DNA from: Paraliobacillus sp044383835 | Lineage (GTDB): Bacteria; Bacillota; Bacilli; Bacillales; Amphibacillaceae | Assembly: GCF_044383835.1 (NCBI RefSeq) | Contig: NZ_JBISEP010000002.1 | Coordinates: 186,001-250,000 of the forward strand | Length of the DNA stretch: 64,000 nt | Reading direction: 5' to 3' | Shown: piece after piece, positions 54,786 to 63,578 of the stretch | Layout: every line of letters begins with the position of its first letter | How positions within the stretch are numbered: the stretch's first letter is position 1 | Notes under the pieces: model-generated | What the model was told of the DNA's origin: nothing | Seen by the model: the letters and a program-made list of their open reading frames with translations, nothing else | Databases searched by the model: none | Translations under genes and position numbers: made by a program

Positions 54786-55781
54786 CTATCCCTTCTTTCG
54801 TGTAGATTGACGTTCCATAAAGGTTACTTCCAATTTTTCCACCCGTTTTGGCAAGCTTGGGTCGTTTATTTCATCCATAATCATACTAGCTGCTTTTCTT
54901 CCCATTTCATAAATGGGTTGAGCCATTGTCGTTAAAGACGGCGAGGTTATTTCTCCGAGAGATATGCCGTCAAACCCTATAATGGATAAGTCATCAGGTA
55001 TTTTGATTTGCATTTCTTCTGCTGCTTTCATTGTCCTAATCGCAATCGTGTCATTTGCTGTAAATATCCCATCAATGTCTGGGTGTTTTTGTAGCAATGT
55101 TTTAATATCCTCTGTTGATGCTTGGGGTTTCATGTCATAATCAGATGTAATAATTAAATCATTGGAAAACCAAGATTCATGGGCAACTGCATCAAGGTAA
55201 CCTTGCCTTCTATTTTTTGCGTTCAACACAGATGAAGGACCGGCAATATGCGCAATTTTTTTACAACCAATTTGTTTTAAATAATTTGTTGCTTCATGCG
55301 CTCCTTCACGATTATTCACTTTTACATAAGAATAATCTTCTTTATCAAAGACACGGTCTAAAAGGACAATTGGCACCTTTAGTTTCGCTAGATAATCGGG
55401 AGAAATTGTGTCAGAAACAATAATCATGCCATCAATTGATTTTTGTTGTAGTGAATTTAAGTATGTTATTTCTTTTCCATAAGAATTATCCGTATTACAA
55501 AGAATAAAAGTATAACTATTTTGATTGCATAGATCTTCTACCGCTCTTGCAAGCTCTGGAAAGAAAGGGTTAGTAATGTCCGGTACAAGGAGCGCAATCA
55601 TTTTAGATTTTCCTTTAAAAAGTGATCGAGCAACATCATTTGGCTTATAATCAAGCGCTTCAATTGCTTTTTCAACCTTTACTTTTGTAGCGGGCTGAAC
55701 AGAGCCTTTTTTATTTAGTACTCTGGAAACAGTCGCAACTGAAACCTGTGCATATTTTGCCACATCTCTAATCGTCGTCAT
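54786..55781 (-). CDS. rbsR: Ribose operon repressor RbsR (LacI family)
   Basis: A 331-residue LacI-family repressor. The helix-turn-helix IRDVAKYAQVSVATVSRVLN lies at residues 4-23 with a KPNDVARSLF hinge region, and the effector domain starts at IALLVPDITNPFF. It heads rbsRKDACB, the standard Bacillus order. Two palindromes just upstream of its start (55800-55813 and 55835-55848) are its predicted operators. Confidence 0.92.
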   Translation of the reverse strand: MTTIRDVAKYAQVSVATVSRVLNKKGSVQPATKVKVEKAIEALDYKPNDVARSLFKGKSKMIALLVPDITNPFFPELARAVEDLCNQNSYTFILCNTDNSYGKEITYLNSLQQKSIDGMIIVSDTISPDYLAKLKVPIVLLDRVFDKEDYSYVKVNNREGAHEATNYLKQIGCKKIAHIAGPSSVLNAKNRRQGYLDAVAHESWFSNDLIITSDYDMKPQASTEDIKTLLQKHPDIDGIFTANDTIAIRTMKAAEEMQIKIPDDLSIIGFDGISLGEITSPSLTTMAQPIYEMGRKAASMIMDEINDPSLPKRVEKLEVTFMERQSTRKKG

Positions 55782-55799
55782 TCACTCACATCCCTTTAA

Positions 55800-55848
55800 T
55801 GTAACGGGTTACATTTTTGTTAAAAAAAATTTTATGTAACCCGTTACA
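55800..55848. promoter_or_regulatory. Two RbsR operator palindromes
   Basis: TGTAACGGGTTACA (55800-55813) and TGTAACCCGTTACA (55835-55848) are 14-bp palindromes, 35 bp centre to centre. The A/T-rich DNA between them presumably holds the rbs promoter. Both fit the LacI/RbsR half-site TGTAAC. Confidence 0.8.
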
Positions 55849-55994
55849 CACATCCTAAAATGAAAGCTAACTAATGTCAAGGAAAAATATTTACTTTAAA
55901 GCCAAATAATATATCACTCGTATTGTTCAAGCCAAAACACCTTCTCCATAGACAATACACGAAGCAATCATATACAATTTTGAATAAGAGAAAA

Positions 55995-56024
55995 ATGGGA
56001 CAAAGGGGACTGACCCCAATGACC
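55995..56024. repeat. REP-like short palindromic sequence
   Basis: GGGACAAAGGGGACTGACCCC contains the imperfect dyad GGGGACTGACCCC. The GGGTCAGTCCCC string resembles dispersed palindromic repeats seen in many bacterial genomes. Only one copy is in this window, so repeat status is unproven. Confidence 0.35.
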
Positions 56025-56040
56025 CAATTGGAGGATGGAT

Positions 56041-56718
56041 ATGGGTACAATTTTAATTGTGGATGATGATGTTCATATTTTAGATCTTGTTACCATTCAT
56101 TTAACTCAGGCTGGCTACAATGTAGTGCAAGCAAAGGACGGTATTGAGGCGCTTGCCAAACTAAAACAACAAAAATGTGACCTTGCTGTAGTTGATATTA
56201 TGATGCCTTTTATGGATGGATATAATTTAACAAAAGAAATGCGAAAAAAATATAATATACCTATTATCCTATTAACAGCGAAAAATCAAATCGAGGATAA
56301 AGAACAAGGATTCAAAGCCGGTACAGATGATTACTTAGTCAAACCATTTGAGCCAAAGGAATTGATATTTAGAATACAAGCTTTGTTAAGAAGATACGAT
56401 AAACAAGACGATGAAACAGTTATTCAATTAGGTAATACAACAATTAATCAGCAAAGTTATGAAGTGCAAATTGAACAGCAGACTACCCTTTTACCTTTAA
56501 AGGAGTTTGAGCTGTTACATTATTTAGCTTCTCATCCAATGCAAGTTTTTAGCCGCGAACAACTAATCGAACAAATTTGGGGAGTAGATTATGAAGGAGA
56601 TGAACGTACAGTGGATGTTCACATTAAACGTTTGCGAGAACGTTTTTCAAAACTAACCGATGATTTTCAAATTAAAACTGTACGAGGTGTTGGTTATTCA
56701 TTAGAGGAAAAACGATGA
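56041..56718 (+). CDS. hssR: Haem-response regulator HssR (OmpR family)
   Basis: A 225-residue OmpR/PhoB-type regulator. The receiver has Asp-rich VDDD at 7-10, phospho-acceptor Asp52 in VVDIMM and Lys101 in VKPFEP. A winged-helix DNA-binding domain follows, with GDERTVDVHIKRLRERF near its end. It closely matches HssR of Staphylococcus in length and in the segment KPFEPKELIFRIQALLRRY. I start at the ATG at 56041, 6 nt after GGAGG; an ATG two codons earlier abuts that site. Its 3' end overlaps hssS by 4 bp. Confidence 0.88.
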   Translation: MGTILIVDDDVHILDLVTIHLTQAGYNVVQAKDGIEALAKLKQQKCDLAVVDIMMPFMDGYNLTKEMRKKYNIPIILLTAKNQIEDKEQGFKAGTDDYLVKPFEPKELIFRIQALLRRYDKQDDETVIQLGNTTINQQSYEVQIEQQTTLLPLKEFELLHYLASHPMQVFSREQLIEQIWGVDYEGDERTVDVHIKRLRERFSKLTDDFQIKTVRGVGYSLEEKR

Positions 56719-58097
56719 TGAAGTCACTTTATTTAAAATTTGTTGTAATCACGATCGGTATTATGATCGCAAGTGGCGTGATTTCTTTTCTATTATCTAA
56801 TGCTTATTACCAAGTAAAATTAAAACCCTATAATGATGAAAAAAACACACAGATCGCATTAGACATTGCCGCATTTGTAAATGAACACCCCTCAATTGAT
56901 TTAGAAGCATATCTAGAGAATATCGGGCATATTGGTTATCATCTTTACTTAGTAAATCCAAATGGTGAGAACCAATTTTTTGGCTCACCTTTTAGAGATA
57001 ACACATTGAGTAAATCTACCATAGAAAACGTATTAAATGGCGAAGTCTTTCATGGCATGCTTCAATTTTCAGACGGTACGTTCGTAACTGGATTTTTTGC
57101 TAATGAATTAGCTAATACGATCGGAGTTCCCTTAACATACAACGACCAAGATCATGCACTTTTCCTTCGACCAAATATTAAACTTTTATTTAATGAAATG
57201 CGTACATTATTTGCATGGATGCTTCTATTTGCAATTATATTAAGCATTATCATGGTCGTTTTAAGTACAAAATATTTAATCAAGCCGATAACAAAATTAA
57301 CAAAGGCGACAAAAACATTATCTCAAGGTGATTTTAATGTAGCGTTAGATATTAAGCGTCATGACGAATTAGGTGAGTTATCGCAAAGCTTTTTAGGTAT
57401 GGCTAACAAATTAGAACAAACGGAAGACATACGGAAGGAATTTATCTCTAATGTTTCCCATGACATACAATCTCCTTTATCTAATATTAAAGGGTACACG
57501 AATCTGTTGCATGATGAAACTTTAAGTCCAGTAGAGAAGGAAAAGTATATTTCAATTATAAACGGTGAAATAAAAAGGCTTTCGACATTAACACGACAAC
57601 TATTATTACTTGCTTCATTAGATCGAAATGAAGATGTTGTCAAAAAAGAAGTATTTCGTTTGGACACCCAACTCAAAGAACTTATTAAAAATTATCAATG
57701 GCTAATTGGGGAGAAAGGGTTCATGCTTGGCTATTCCCTACCAGAAACAGAAATCACCGGTGATACGTCGTTACTATATGCTGTATGGGATAACTTACTC
57801 ACGAACGCAATAAAATATAATAGCGAAAACGGCAGCATAAATATAGCAATTGAACAAACCGAGAAAACCGTCTGTATTCGATTTGAAGATACTGGCATTG
57901 GCTTAAGTGAAGCGAATAGAAAAAGAATATTTGACCGTTTTTACCGAGTGGACACCTCCCGTTCGCGAACGATTGAAGGAACAGGACTTGGTCTATCGAT
58001 TGCTGCTAGTATTGTAAAACTACATAATGGCAACATTCAAGTGGAAAGCCAAGAAAATCAAGGGGCAACATTCATAGTTGAATTACCGATTCAATAA
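56715..58097 (+). CDS. hssS: Haem-sensing histidine kinase HssS
   Basis: A 460-residue sensor kinase. Membrane helices at about 8-30 and 165-187 flank a roughly 130-residue extracellular sensor; HAMP follows, then His249 in NVSHDIQSP and an HATPase ending GTGLGLSIAASIV. Sensor segments such as FFGSPFRDNTLSK and GTFVTGFFANELANTIGV parallel staphylococcal HssS, which detects toxic haem. The ATGA overlap with hssR couples their translation. hrtBA follow downstream. Confidence 0.88.
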   Translation: MMKSLYLKFVVITIGIMIASGVISFLLSNAYYQVKLKPYNDEKNTQIALDIAAFVNEHPSIDLEAYLENIGHIGYHLYLVNPNGENQFFGSPFRDNTLSKSTIENVLNGEVFHGMLQFSDGTFVTGFFANELANTIGVPLTYNDQDHALFLRPNIKLLFNEMRTLFAWMLLFAIILSIIMVVLSTKYLIKPITKLTKATKTLSQGDFNVALDIKRHDELGELSQSFLGMANKLEQTEDIRKEFISNVSHDIQSPLSNIKGYTNLLHDETLSPVEKEKYISIINGEIKRLSTLTRQLLLLASLDRNEDVVKKEVFRLDTQLKELIKNYQWLIGEKGFMLGYSLPETEITGDTSLLYAVWDNLLTNAIKYNSENGSINIAIEQTEKTVCIRFEDTGIGLSEANRKRIFDRFYRVDTSRSRTIEGTGLGLSIAASIVKLHNGNIQVESQENQGATFIVELPIQ

Positions 58098-58107
58098 TTT
58101 TCCGCTT

Positions 58108-58127
58108 GTTCATATTCCGTTCATATT
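58108..58127 (+). promoter_or_regulatory. HssR-binding direct repeat in the hrtBA promoter
   Basis: GTTCATATTCCGTTCATATT is a perfect 9-bp direct repeat with a 2-bp spacer, identical to the HssR box GTTCATATT-N2-GTTCATATT described in Staphylococcus aureus. It overlaps the expected -35 position of a TAATAT -10 at 58140-58145. Confidence 0.9.
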
Positions 58128-58171
58128 ACTGTTTTAAACTAATATTGTAAAACAGTTTTGGAGGGAATTCT

Positions 58172-59206
58172 ATGAACATAGCATGGAAAGAAATGAAGAA
58201 AAACAAAGCCAAATTCCTTATATTAGGTTCGATCGTGTTTTTAATTAGCTTACTCACGTTTATTATTTCAGGTTTAGCTAACGGATTGTCTGATGATAAC
58301 GCGTCACTTATTAAAGATTTACCTGAAGGACAATTTTATATGAGTGACGATGCGGAGCAAACATATAATTTATCAAGTATAGCTAACGAAACACAGGAAA
58401 GCATTCTTTCCGAGCATTCAAATAGCGTTGCCTTTTCCATCCAAAGAGGGTTTGTGAACGATGATGCAGACAAACAACATGGCGTTGTGTTTATGACATC
58501 GACAGCTTCGGACCTTTTCGAAAATGTTAAAAAAGGAGAAATTATCCTCGACAATTCATTAAAAGAGGACGGTATTGAGGCTGGTGATACGTTAACAAAT
58601 AACCAATTCGATTGCGAGTTTGTCGTCAAAGGATTTGTTAACCAAAAAAAATATAGCCATTCTCCGGTAGCTTACATCCATACAGAAGATTACAAACAAA
58701 TGTATCGCACAGAAGAAATGCAACTTCTCTTTCTTCCAGATGCTGATGATTCCTTATCACTTAGTGGATTAGAGTCATTTTCTAATAAAACATTTCTTCA
58801 AACGATTCCTAGCTATAGCGCCGAACAGATGTCGTTAAATATGATTGTCTGGTTTTTAGTTGTCATTAGCGGTATGTTATTTGCGATTTTCTTCTACATG
58901 ATGAATGTACAAAAAATCGGCCTGTATGGCATCTTAAAAGCAATTGGAGTAAAGACAAGCACGCTTTTTAAAATGATGTGGACACAGATGTTTGTTATTA
59001 CATCGGCTTCACTTCTATTGTCTATTTTATTAAGTCAACTATTTAATCGCATTGCACCTGATGGTATGCCATTTAGTTTATCAATCATAACTACTATACA
59101 ATTAACGCTCGTCTTCTTTGTCATTGGATTTATTGGCGCCACCGTTTCTGGATTACAAATACGAAAAGTCGGTCCACTACAAGCCATTCAACAAGGAGAT
59201 GTATAA
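58172..59206 (+). CDS. hrtB: Haem-efflux ABC permease HrtB (FtsX-like)
   Basis: A 344-residue MacB/FtsX-type permease with an N-terminal helix (about 14-36), a roughly 180-residue extracellular domain and three C-terminal helices. The KIGLYGILKAIGVK loop (about 248-261) is family-typical, and the layout matches HrtB (about 350 residues). It expels toxic haem with HrtA. AGGGAA precedes the ATG and the HssR box lies 45 bp upstream, so expression depends on HssRS. Confidence 0.87.
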   Translation: MNIAWKEMKKNKAKFLILGSIVFLISLLTFIISGLANGLSDDNASLIKDLPEGQFYMSDDAEQTYNLSSIANETQESILSEHSNSVAFSIQRGFVNDDADKQHGVVFMTSTASDLFENVKKGEIILDNSLKEDGIEAGDTLTNNQFDCEFVVKGFVNQKKYSHSPVAYIHTEDYKQMYRTEEMQLLFLPDADDSLSLSGLESFSNKTFLQTIPSYSAEQMSLNMIVWFLVVISGMLFAIFFYMMNVQKIGLYGILKAIGVKTSTLFKMMWTQMFVITSASLLLSILLSQLFNRIAPDGMPFSLSIITTIQLTLVFFVIGFIGATVSGLQIRKVGPLQAIQQGDV

Positions 59207-59207
59207 A

Positions 59208-59894
59208 ATGGGTATATTCGAAATTAAAGATGTTCGTAAATCATTTATAAATGGAGAAGTCGAAGAAGAGATTTTAAAAGGCGTTAATCTTTCTCTTCAA
59301 GAAGGAGAAGTGACCGCATTAGTTGGAGCGTCTGGTTCTGGTAAAAGTACGCTACTTACTATTGCAGCAGGACTCCAACCCGCATCTGATGGGCAAATCG
59401 TTTTTAAGGGTAAAGATATTGCTGCCTTAAATCAGGAGCAAATACGCCAAATTCGCGCCAAAGATTTTGGGTTTGTTTTTCAATCGTCACATTTGGTTCC
59501 TTTTCTTACCGTTGAAGAACAATTGTTATTAATGCTAGATGTTTCTGAAACAATCTTAAACAAGCAAGAACAAAAAAATGAAATAAATAAGATTTTAAAG
59601 ATTATAGATCTTGAGCAAAGAAAAAAAGCTTATCCTTCTTCTTTATCAGGCGGAGAGAAACAACGCGTGGCAATCGCGCGTGCAATCATTCACCAACCTA
59701 AAATACTTTTTGCTGATGAACCTACTGCAAACTTAGACTCTAAACGTTCTAAAGAAGTAATGAAGCTCATTCGCGAGTTAACCAAAACACTTGGCTTTAC
59801 AACATTAGTCGTGACACATGATGAAGAAATGCTCACTTATGTAGATCACATCATTAAAATGAAAGATGGCATCGTAATGGAACAAGAGGTCTAG
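59208..59894 (+). CDS. hrtA: Haem-efflux ABC ATPase HrtA
   Basis: A 228-residue MacB-type ATPase. Walker A GASGSGKST is at about 41-49, the signature LSGGEKQR near 145 and Walker B ILFADEPTANLDS near 165. I start at the ATG at 59208, behind AAGGAG and 1 bp after the hrtB stop; a longer upstream frame only overlaps hrtB. Length and partner match HrtA. No clear terminator follows. Confidence 0.88.
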   Translation: MGIFEIKDVRKSFINGEVEEEILKGVNLSLQEGEVTALVGASGSGKSTLLTIAAGLQPASDGQIVFKGKDIAALNQEQIRQIRAKDFGFVFQSSHLVPFLTVEEQLLLMLDVSETILNKQEQKNEINKILKIIDLEQRKKAYPSSLSGGEKQRVAIARAIIHQPKILFADEPTANLDSKRSKEVMKLIRELTKTLGFTTLVVTHDEEMLTYVDHIIKMKDGIVMEQEV

Positions 59895-60322
59895 TCTTGT
59901 CCCGTTACGTATTGTCCATTGCGATACTCATGTTCCATCATTGCTATGAACATATCACAGCCTCTATAATCGAATTAAACAAAATAGATGGAGCATGATT
60001 TCTCTGTACTTTACGTTGAATTACCCTTCCACTTTCCGTATCAACATTCGTTATTGTTGTTCGTGAAAGTATGACACGAATTCTTATTTATCGCCATCAT
60101 CACAAACTCTAGAAGCTGACCAGTAATGGGCGCCCTTCAAAACCTGGCAGAAAGTCAAATTACCCAGTGGCGTACAAAATTTTATAATATTAGCAAAGCG
60201 ATTCCATTTATATCATACTAGGTAATTTCGTCATCAGAGGACGACTATCAGGATATATTAAAGGATAATGGGACAGACATTTTGTTTCTTTTAATTACTA
60301 GAGAGAGATAGACTTTTTTAAA
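59895..60322. other. Gene-free interval, possibly a decayed minus-strand gene
   Basis: No intact gene. A stop-free stretch of about 47 codons on the minus strand (about 59960-60085, ending at a TAG) reads TTITNVDTESGRVIQRKV-like sequence with ordinary amino-acid composition. It is flanked by many stops. It may be a gene remnant but could be chance. Confidence 0.3.
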
Positions 60323-60368
60323 AAGATACTAGCATGCTTTGTTTATCAAGATGACAGACTAGTATCTT
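60323..60368. terminator. Bidirectional intrinsic terminator before the sulfurtransferase stop
   Basis: AAAGATACTAG and CTAGTATCTT pair around a roughly 24-nt loop with T runs on both strands. It closes the minus-strand sulfurtransferase gene and could stop read-through from hrtA. Confidence 0.75.
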
Positions 60369-60385
60369 AGTTTTTTTGTTTGTAC

Positions 60386-61234
60386 TTACTTCTGAAATTC
60401 TTCTCTAGTTACTACAGGATTTTCATCATAAGAAACCCAATCACTATAGCTTCCCGCATACAGCTTCACATTTTGATAGCCTGCCATTTTCAAAGCAATA
60501 TAATTAGGGGTAGCAGTCACTCCGGATCCGCAATAAACAATAATTGGCTGGTGCGGATCCAATTCTGAAAAACGCTTTTTCTGCTCTTCCTTATTTTTAA
60601 AGGAACCTTGCTCTAAAGCGTCTGTCCAACATTTATTTATCGCACCCGGAATATGGCCTGCTTTTTTATCTATTGGTTCTACTTCTCCTACATACCTTTC
60701 CTTGGCACGTGAATCTATTAAGATAGTAGACTTACTCTTTTCGGTAACTATGCCCTTCACTTCATCATAACTAGCTAACATATCTTGCTGCACAACTGGA
60801 TTAAATGTAGAGGCTTCTGAAACAGGAATTTCACTTGTTGTCGTATAGCCTACCTCAACCCACCCTTTAAATCCTTCGTTTAGTATATATACATTTTCAT
60901 GTCCAATATACGTAAGTAACCACCAAAATCGACTTGCATATTGGCATTCCCCACTGTCATAAACAACTACCGTCTTTGTATGATCTATTCCAAAATTCTC
61001 AATTTCTCGTTTAAATTGATCAATATTTGGAAGCGGATGCCTTCCCCCATGCTTTGAAACAGGGGCAGATAATTGCTTTTCCAAATCAAAATAAAAGGCA
61101 CCAGGAATATGGCTTTGATGATATAGCTCAGCACCTTTATCGGAATCACCCAATTCAAATCGACAGTCCACAATTTTTACTTGTTCATTCTGCAATTGTT
61201 GTACTAACCATTCTTTTGTCACAGCAACATCCAT
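60386..61234 (-). CDS. sseA: Two-domain rhodanese, 3-mercaptopyruvate sulfurtransferase-like (SseA)
   Basis: A 282-residue protein with two rhodanese domains. The N-terminal one (about 1-140, with VVVYDSGE) lacks the catalytic Cys position. The C-terminal one (about 150-282) has the active loop CGSGVTA near 238-244. The CG(S/T)GVT form marks 3-mercaptopyruvate sulfurtransferases; thiosulfate enzymes have CRxGVT. It would transfer sulfane sulfur to thiol acceptors in the cytoplasm. I start at the ATG at 61234, 8 nt after AGGTGG. It is a single-gene unit. Confidence 0.85.
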   Translation of the reverse strand: MDVAVTKEWLVQQLQNEQVKIVDCRFELGDSDKGAELYHQSHIPGAFYFDLEKQLSAPVSKHGGRHPLPNIDQFKREIENFGIDHTKTVVVYDSGECQYASRFWWLLTYIGHENVYILNEGFKGWVEVGYTTTSEIPVSEASTFNPVVQQDMLASYDEVKGIVTEKSKSTILIDSRAKERYVGEVEPIDKKAGHIPGAINKCWTDALEQGSFKNKEEQKKRFSELDPHQPIIVYCGSGVTATPNYIALKMAGYQNVKLYAGSYSDWVSYDENPVVTREEFQK

Positions 61235-61399
61235 TTTATCAACCACCTATTCTCTATACTTATTTTTATATCGACACTTATGAAAAGTTCATTCTCATTA
61301 CTAGCGTTTTTGTCTAATCTTACTTTAATTTTATCACAAATCAACACTTTGACGTACACCCACACTTACATAAAATCACCCTGTTAAAGGTCTATAATT

Positions 61400-61427
61400 T
61401 TGTTCATCTGTCTCTCTCGTTTATAAT
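61400..61427 (+). promoter_or_regulatory. SigA promoter of the DAACS symporter gene
   Basis: TTGTTC (61400-61405), a 16-bp spacer and TATAAT (61422-61427), about 40 bp before the ATG. Confidence 0.65.
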
Positions 61428-61463
61428 GAGTAAGCAGGACAAAACATTAGGGGTGAAAACAAA

Positions 61464-62714
61464 ATGAAATTATGGAACTCATATAAAAATTCTTCTTTTA
61501 TACTAAAAATGACAATTGGTTTCGTATTAGGTATTCTTGTTGGCGTCATAGTTGGCCCGCCAGCTGAGGTATTAAAGCCACTCGGTACCATATTAATAAA
61601 TTTATTAAGTATGATCGCAACACCGGTTGTCTTTTTAACTGTCGTACTTGCAGTCAATAAAATGAATCCGAAAGAATTAGGAAGAACAGGCGGAAAGTTG
61701 ATTCTTTATTACGGAACAACTACAGCGGCTGCAGTTTTAATTGGTCTCGGCTTAGCATTATGGATTAACCCTGGTGAATCATTATCGTTACCTAGTGTAT
61801 CTGTTGATGAACCAGCAAATCCAAGCTTCTCAGACGTACTTTTAAATATTGTACCAAGCAACTTATTCACTGCTTTTAGTAGCGGTAATTTAATGGCGAT
61901 TTTATTTATTGCTATCATTGTTGGATTCACGATTTCCAATATGAATTTTTCTAATGATGAAAAAATGAAACGTTATGGCGCTTATTTGCAAGAACTATTT
62001 GAAGCAGGAGATGCATTATTTTTTAAAATATTAAGCGGGATTCTTCTTTATGCTCCAATTGGAATCTTTGCCATTGCTGCTTCTACCTTTGGAACACAAG
62101 GTTGGGGTACATTTACCTCATTACTTAAATTTACTGGTGTCTTCTATCTTGGAATTATTTTGCTTTGGGCATTTATTTACACTGGTATACTTCGAATTTT
62201 CAAAGTGCCCGTTCGACATTTTTACGCTCAAACGAGAGAAGCTTTTACTACCGCATTCTTCACATCTAGTAGTATTGCCACATTACCAGTTGCGATGGAA
62301 AGCGCTAAAAAGGCTGGTATTTCAGACAAAATTGTCAATTTCAGCTTGCCATTAGGGGCTGTCTTTAACTCCGATGGTGGTGCACTTCGAATGGGAGCTT
62401 CAATTGTGTTCGCAGCAAATGTAACAGGAGCTAACTTTTCTCTCATGGACCTTGTTACAATTGTTATTGTGGGGACACTTCTTTCGATTGGAACAGCCGG
62501 CATTCCAGCAGCGGGACTTGTTACCTTAGCCGCCGTCTTAACACTTTTTGACCTTCCTCTAGAAATTGTTGCACTAATAGCAGGGGTTGATGCCTTAATC
62601 GGAATGGGCGGTACCGCATCGAATGTCGTAGGAGATATTATCGGGGCAGCAGTAGTGGATAAATCAGAAAAGAAAGCTACACATGCTAGTCAGTTGGCTG
62701 TGGATAGTGAATAA
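61464..62714 (+). CDS. Dicarboxylate/amino-acid:cation symporter (DAACS family)
   Basis: A 416-residue transporter with eight helices and two re-entrant loops. The serine-rich hairpin TSSSIATLPVAMESA is at about 270-284 and the last transport motif GMGGTASNVVGDIIGAA near 376-392. These are hallmarks of GltP/GltT/DctA proteins, which take up glutamate, aspartate or C4-dicarboxylates with H+ or Na+. Which substrate is used cannot be told. AGGGGTG precedes the ATG, and a terminator hairpin follows. It is monocistronic. Confidence 0.9.
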   Translation: MKLWNSYKNSSFILKMTIGFVLGILVGVIVGPPAEVLKPLGTILINLLSMIATPVVFLTVVLAVNKMNPKELGRTGGKLILYYGTTTAAAVLIGLGLALWINPGESLSLPSVSVDEPANPSFSDVLLNIVPSNLFTAFSSGNLMAILFIAIIVGFTISNMNFSNDEKMKRYGAYLQELFEAGDALFFKILSGILLYAPIGIFAIAASTFGTQGWGTFTSLLKFTGVFYLGIILLWAFIYTGILRIFKVPVRHFYAQTREAFTTAFFTSSSIATLPVAMESAKKAGISDKIVNFSLPLGAVFNSDGGALRMGASIVFAANVTGANFSLMDLVTIVIVGTLLSIGTAGIPAAGLVTLAAVLTLFDLPLEIVALIAGVDALIGMGGTASNVVGDIIGAAVVDKSEKKATHASQLAVDSE

Positions 62715-62780
62715 TAATTATAAAGAGTTTAGGTGACAACACTGGGATTTTTACATGATGAAAGTTGTAGATTTACAGAA

Positions 62781-62822
62781 AAACCACAAGGGATCAACTT
62801 GTTTAAAGATTTCTTGTGGTTT
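62781..62822 (+). terminator. Intrinsic terminator after the symporter gene
   Basis: AAACCACAAG and CTTGTGGTTT pair around a 22-nt loop, about 65 bp after the stop codon, followed by TATTCATTT. Confidence 0.7.
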
Positions 62823-63164
62823 ATTCATTTATATATCCACTGCTGCTTGTTATTGCATATTGCTGTCTTCAGTCGTTCTTATTAAGTCTACTTTAGATGT
62901 ATCTTCATTCTTAGCAGCATCACTTTTCTGGTTCAATATCTAATGTCACCTAGACGATCAGCAACAACAGCTGTAAGTATAGTTGTCTGAATATAGGGTT
63001 CACCCTCCTCGTGGACACTTGTTTATATTGAGTGCCCCAACCCATCCATCCAAACTATGACTGCTACCCGATTATTTTCTCTTATACGGTAATATTTCAA
63101 AGAATTTACTTCTAAAAATATTATGAAAATAAACAAAACACAGGTCCTTCCACCTATTGCCAAC
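62823..63164. other. Gene-free interval
   Basis: About 340 bp with no supported gene. A 62-codon frame overlapping the terminator (62755-62943) has no ribosome binding site and unconvincing composition. Confidence 0.4.
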
Positions 63165-63183
63165 TATATCGTTTGGCGATATA
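63165..63183. promoter_or_regulatory. Palindromic candidate PadR operator
   Basis: TATATCG-N5-CGATATA is a perfect 7-bp inverted repeat about 70 bp upstream of the PadR start region. The half-element GGCGATATAA recurs at about 63208. PadR repressors typically bind such dyads over their own promoter. Confidence 0.55.
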
Positions 63184-63252
63184 ATAATCGCATAATATAA
63201 CGTGAGGCGATATAACGTAACAGACGAAAAAAAATTTATGGAGTTGATTTTA

Positions 63253-63578
63253 ATGCCACAACACAACCAATACCCCCTCTTTCTGAATCAACTTATTATT
63301 TATTGCTTTCGCTATTAACTCCTATGCACGGTTATGGAATCATGAATAATGTCAAAAAATTAACGAATGGCCGTCTAAATCTTGCTCCCGGAACACTATA
63401 CGGTGCAATTAGTATTCTGCTTGAAAAGAATTGGATCCAACTTAATTCCTTTAATAAAGACAAAAGAAGAAAAGAATATATATTGACTGATTCTGGTAAG
63501 GATGCATTAAAGGAAGAAATAAATAGATTGAAAGAGCTTTATAATAATGGCTTAAAAGTTAGTGAGGGGGATCATTGA
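63253..63578 (+). pseudogene. PadR-family regulator with an apparent frameshift at a C5 tract
   Basis: The downstream frame encodes about 91 residues of a PadR winged helix (SLLTPMHGYGIM, then NLAPGTLYGAISILLEKNW and KDKRRKEYILTDSG). The expected N-terminus (PPLSESTYYLLL) is in this frame up to 63276, but no start codon exists there. The only ATG with a ribosome binding site (GGAG, then ATG at 63253) is in another frame and would join perfectly if the run of five C at 63273-63277 had six. It is either a real frameshift, slippage-controlled expression or a sequence error. The stop overlaps the next ATG. Confidence 0.75.

Noticed and set aside
59960..60085. Stop-free minus-strand stretch as a real small gene
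   Set aside because: No start codon with a ribosome binding site, many flanking stops and no recognisable family; kept only as a possible remnant.
62755..62943. 62-codon frame rich in Cys and hydrophobic residues
   Set aside because: It contains the terminator hairpin of the symporter gene, lacks a ribosome binding site and resembles no family I recognise.
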